The notes below the pieces were generated by a model that was not told the DNA's origin, did not search any database, and saw nothing but the letters and a program-made list of their open reading frames with translations. Shown piece by piece: positions 61,515 through 64,000 of a DNA stretch of 64,000 bases. Position numbers and translations under genes: made by a program. Positions within the stretch are counted from its first letter, which is position 1, and every line of letters begins with the position of its first letter. This DNA is from Crocodylus rhombifer (Eukaryota > Chordata > Crocodylia > Crocodylidae): NCBI GenBank assembly GCA_038503035.1, contig JAVSML010000984.1, positions 1 to 64,000 of the forward strand. The letters are read 5' to 3'.

Positions 61515-64000
61515 TAGGTAAAAATCAAACATTGTGCAAATGTACACTGTACAATATTGTCCTCAGAATCCCATGAACAGTGCTGGATTAACACATAAGT
61601 ACATGCATAGGGCCCTGAGCTGCAACGGGTCCCGGGTCCTTCCCTCCACAGTGGCAGTCTGAATGGCTCCGTCTGCCTCCCTTCCGTTCCTTTCCTGCTA
61701 ATGCACTCATCTTCGCTGTTCTGTTCTTGGATATCTGTGAATGCTTCTCCTGGCAAACTTTACAGAGGTCAGTGATACCTTAAGCACTATATTTAGAACA
61801 GAAGACTATTTTCATTTGGAACTTCAGTATATTGAAGGATCAATACTGAATCAACAGCAGCTGAATTTAAAGAGAATTTGGCCTGTATGAGCAGTATTCA
61901 TGTTTTAAAAACAAACAACTGAAGTAAATGTATGCATTAATCCAATTAGTCAACTATATTTCATTTGACAGATTTTAAACCTCATCTGGGAATCTCTCTA
62001 GGATACATTTTTCATATTACTTGTATATTTTTTGTGGTAGGTAGTTTAAAAAAAGAAAAAAAGAAAACAATCAAGTCGCAGATAATGATATTTACCATTT
62101 TGTTGCCTGTTGTGACATTTTCAATTCCTTCAAGAAGATTCCTGCCCCCCACTTCATCATTCACGTTTGTCAGCAGAGTAGTGAATCTTTTATAACATCC
62201 TGCTTCCTAGACTGTTGTCAGGTCAACTCTCATTAACATTTCCTTTTTTAATATTTAATGTTTTGGTTAATGAATACATTAACATAGCTTGTTTCCTCTT
62301 TTTAAAGAAGAGTACAATACTCTGAAGAAGTGCTATGCTTTGATCAATGTATTTTGTATGCCTGATTTTCATCTTGAATGTGCCAATTAGTAGATTTCAT
62401 TTTCAGTCTTACATTAGACAGCTAGTGAATAAGAGCATCTGTATACTTTCTTCCCTCCCATATCTCTCAAGTCACATTGTACTTAGCTTTCTGGGGAGTG
62501 GGAAGGATAAATATTCTTCTTTTCCTTTGTTGTAGATGCTCCCTACCTAACACAGGGCAAAATATAAAGTAGTAATTAAAATAGCAAATACAGGATGAAA
62601 GAAAATTTAAATTGCCCATTGATTAAAAGAAAATTATTTTCTATTTTAAAGAGAGGTCTTCAATAAGATTCATGATCTTTGAAACAAGAACCCTCCCCCC
62701 TCCTCCCCCAATGTATGGTTAGGTGTAATTGGATGCAGTTGCCTTAGGAACAGATGTTCAGTGTATATTACAAGCAAGGAATCTGTTTGGTAGGCAAAGA
62801 CTTACACCTGGAGGGTAAAACTGTGGCTACAATAAAGTTAATGGCAAAGCTCCCATTGACTTTATTGAGCCACGATTTCATCCACCTTCTCTTTACTCCC
62901 TCCAAAAGGCCTGTTCCACTCCTACACTCATTTGCAATGTTAACCTTTGCCAGAGGGCAAAGAAGTAGGGAATATCTTAACTTTTGAGGCATTACTAGAA
63001 GGGTGAAGAGAAAAAGGATAAAGATGGAACGGGTTCCTAATTCTCCCCATGCAACAAAATTCAACAAGAAATGGGCCTAGCAAATAATAGCAGTCACAGT
63101 TTACACCATTTAAAGATTTTAGTAGCACCAGTACTTCCAAAGCATTCTTAATATATACTATTGCATTTCCTTGTACACTGTTATACAGTGACACAAAATA
63201 ATCCAATAATTCTGGTATGGAATTGTAGTTCTAAAGCAATTATCAGTTACAGAACTTCCTATAGAAAATACCATGCAAAATCCTTCTAATATCCAGAGAT
63301 ATCTAGGAATAGGAACAAAATCTCTGTATTATTTGCTATAATTATTTTCAATGAAAGTTAATTTCTGGTGTGTACACCACAAAAGTATTCAGAAATGCTG
63401 CTTCCAATACAAAATACAGGACCAAGTTCTATTAAATACAATTCTCTTTCATGTTACTACTATGATTTATTCCCCATTTTTCTTTGATATAGAGAAATGC
63501 TGATGTCTATGAAAGTAGCATATATATTAATGTGCTTTCTGCAGTGTGAAAAATGAGCTGGTACAAATAAAGAACACTGTAGCTGAACTGTTAACACATA
63601 GTTGAAGGTCTCTGTGAAAAAGTTGGATTATATGTTAAAGGTAAACTCTACGGGTCTAGCATCATAAAAACATCAGAAAATTAATAGCAGCTGAAAATAA
63701 TAATAATTACTTAATTTTTATTAACAACCAATCAGGAAAAGGATCTCTTTCTCTTTCTATGCAAACACATTTATAAAAAGGGCTATTAGGGGAGGCCAGT
63801 GATCAAGAGAAAGATGCCTCCCTTTGGTTGATGTAACTGGCCTTGCATGCATGAAGTAGGGGCAGAGAAATATATGTGATTACTCTATCAAAACACAGTG
63901 GCATCTGCCTTTCAAAATGTGGAAGGTTCTGCCGGCATTGTGAGAGACAAAGAGAAAGGTCACTATTATGGGACCTCCTGCATGATTATGTATGGGCCTA
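61515..64000 (+). other. End of window, AT-rich, no recognised feature
   Basis: Presumably still TARBP1 intron 22. I looked for the next conserved TARBP1 blocks (the human exon after KFWDCFSY, and the SpoU motifs) on this strand and did not see them. No repeat family was recognised. Confidence 0.5.

Noticed and set aside
1..64000. CRISPR arrays, bacterial operons, tRNA or rRNA genes
   Set aside because: No regularly spaced repeats, no cloverleaf with A and B boxes, and no rRNA core sequence were seen. The intron-exon structure is vertebrate.

Overview
The window is nuclear DNA from a vertebrate, most likely a non-avian sauropsid (crocodilian, or possibly turtle). The basis is one large intron-rich gene whose exons match the vertebrate protein TARBP1, embedded in introns full of CR1-type LINEs and many short non-autonomous hAT transposons. 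The exact species cannot be read from the sequence.

Host gene. Positions 1-48537 on the plus strand hold 22 exons of TARBP1, the large helical-repeat protein with a C-terminal SpoU/TrmH-type methyltransferase domain that is the animal counterpart of yeast Trm3 (2'-O-methylation of G18 in tRNA). The window opens inside exon 1, in a GC-rich stretch, so the start codon and promoter lie upstream. All 22 exon boundaries have GT donors and AG acceptors, and the phases chain without a break into 1037 codons. Exon 22 ends at 48537. I find no further exon up to 64000, so the C-terminal part, including the catalytic domain, must lie downstream.

Introns (up to 48 kb). These hold CR1 LINEs of several ages in both orientations, hAT-like elements with terminal inverted repeats and 8-bp target duplications, a probable solo retroviral LTR with a 5-bp duplication, and several foldback structures. 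Some insertions are nested: a hAT inside an old CR1 in intron 8, and two hATs inside another old CR1 in intron 13.

Downstream part (48538-64000, presumably intron 22). It has a hAT with a perfect 8-bp duplication, a degenerate tandem repeat, an old CR1, a minus-strand CR1 3' end, a 1.2-kb fragment of a different poly(A)-tailed LINE with a 9-bp duplication, and a long but broken CR1 with an SGNH-esterase ORF1 and an endonuclease/reverse-transcriptase ORF2. The last 2.5 kb is AT-rich with nothing recognised.

Three runs of N are assembly gaps. The 400-N gap at 58282 is flanked by an identical 47-bp sequence on both sides and is probably not a real gap. I found no tRNA, rRNA, CRISPR array, bacterial gene or second host gene, and no clearly new biological system. 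The most informative material is the nested, datable record of transposon insertions.
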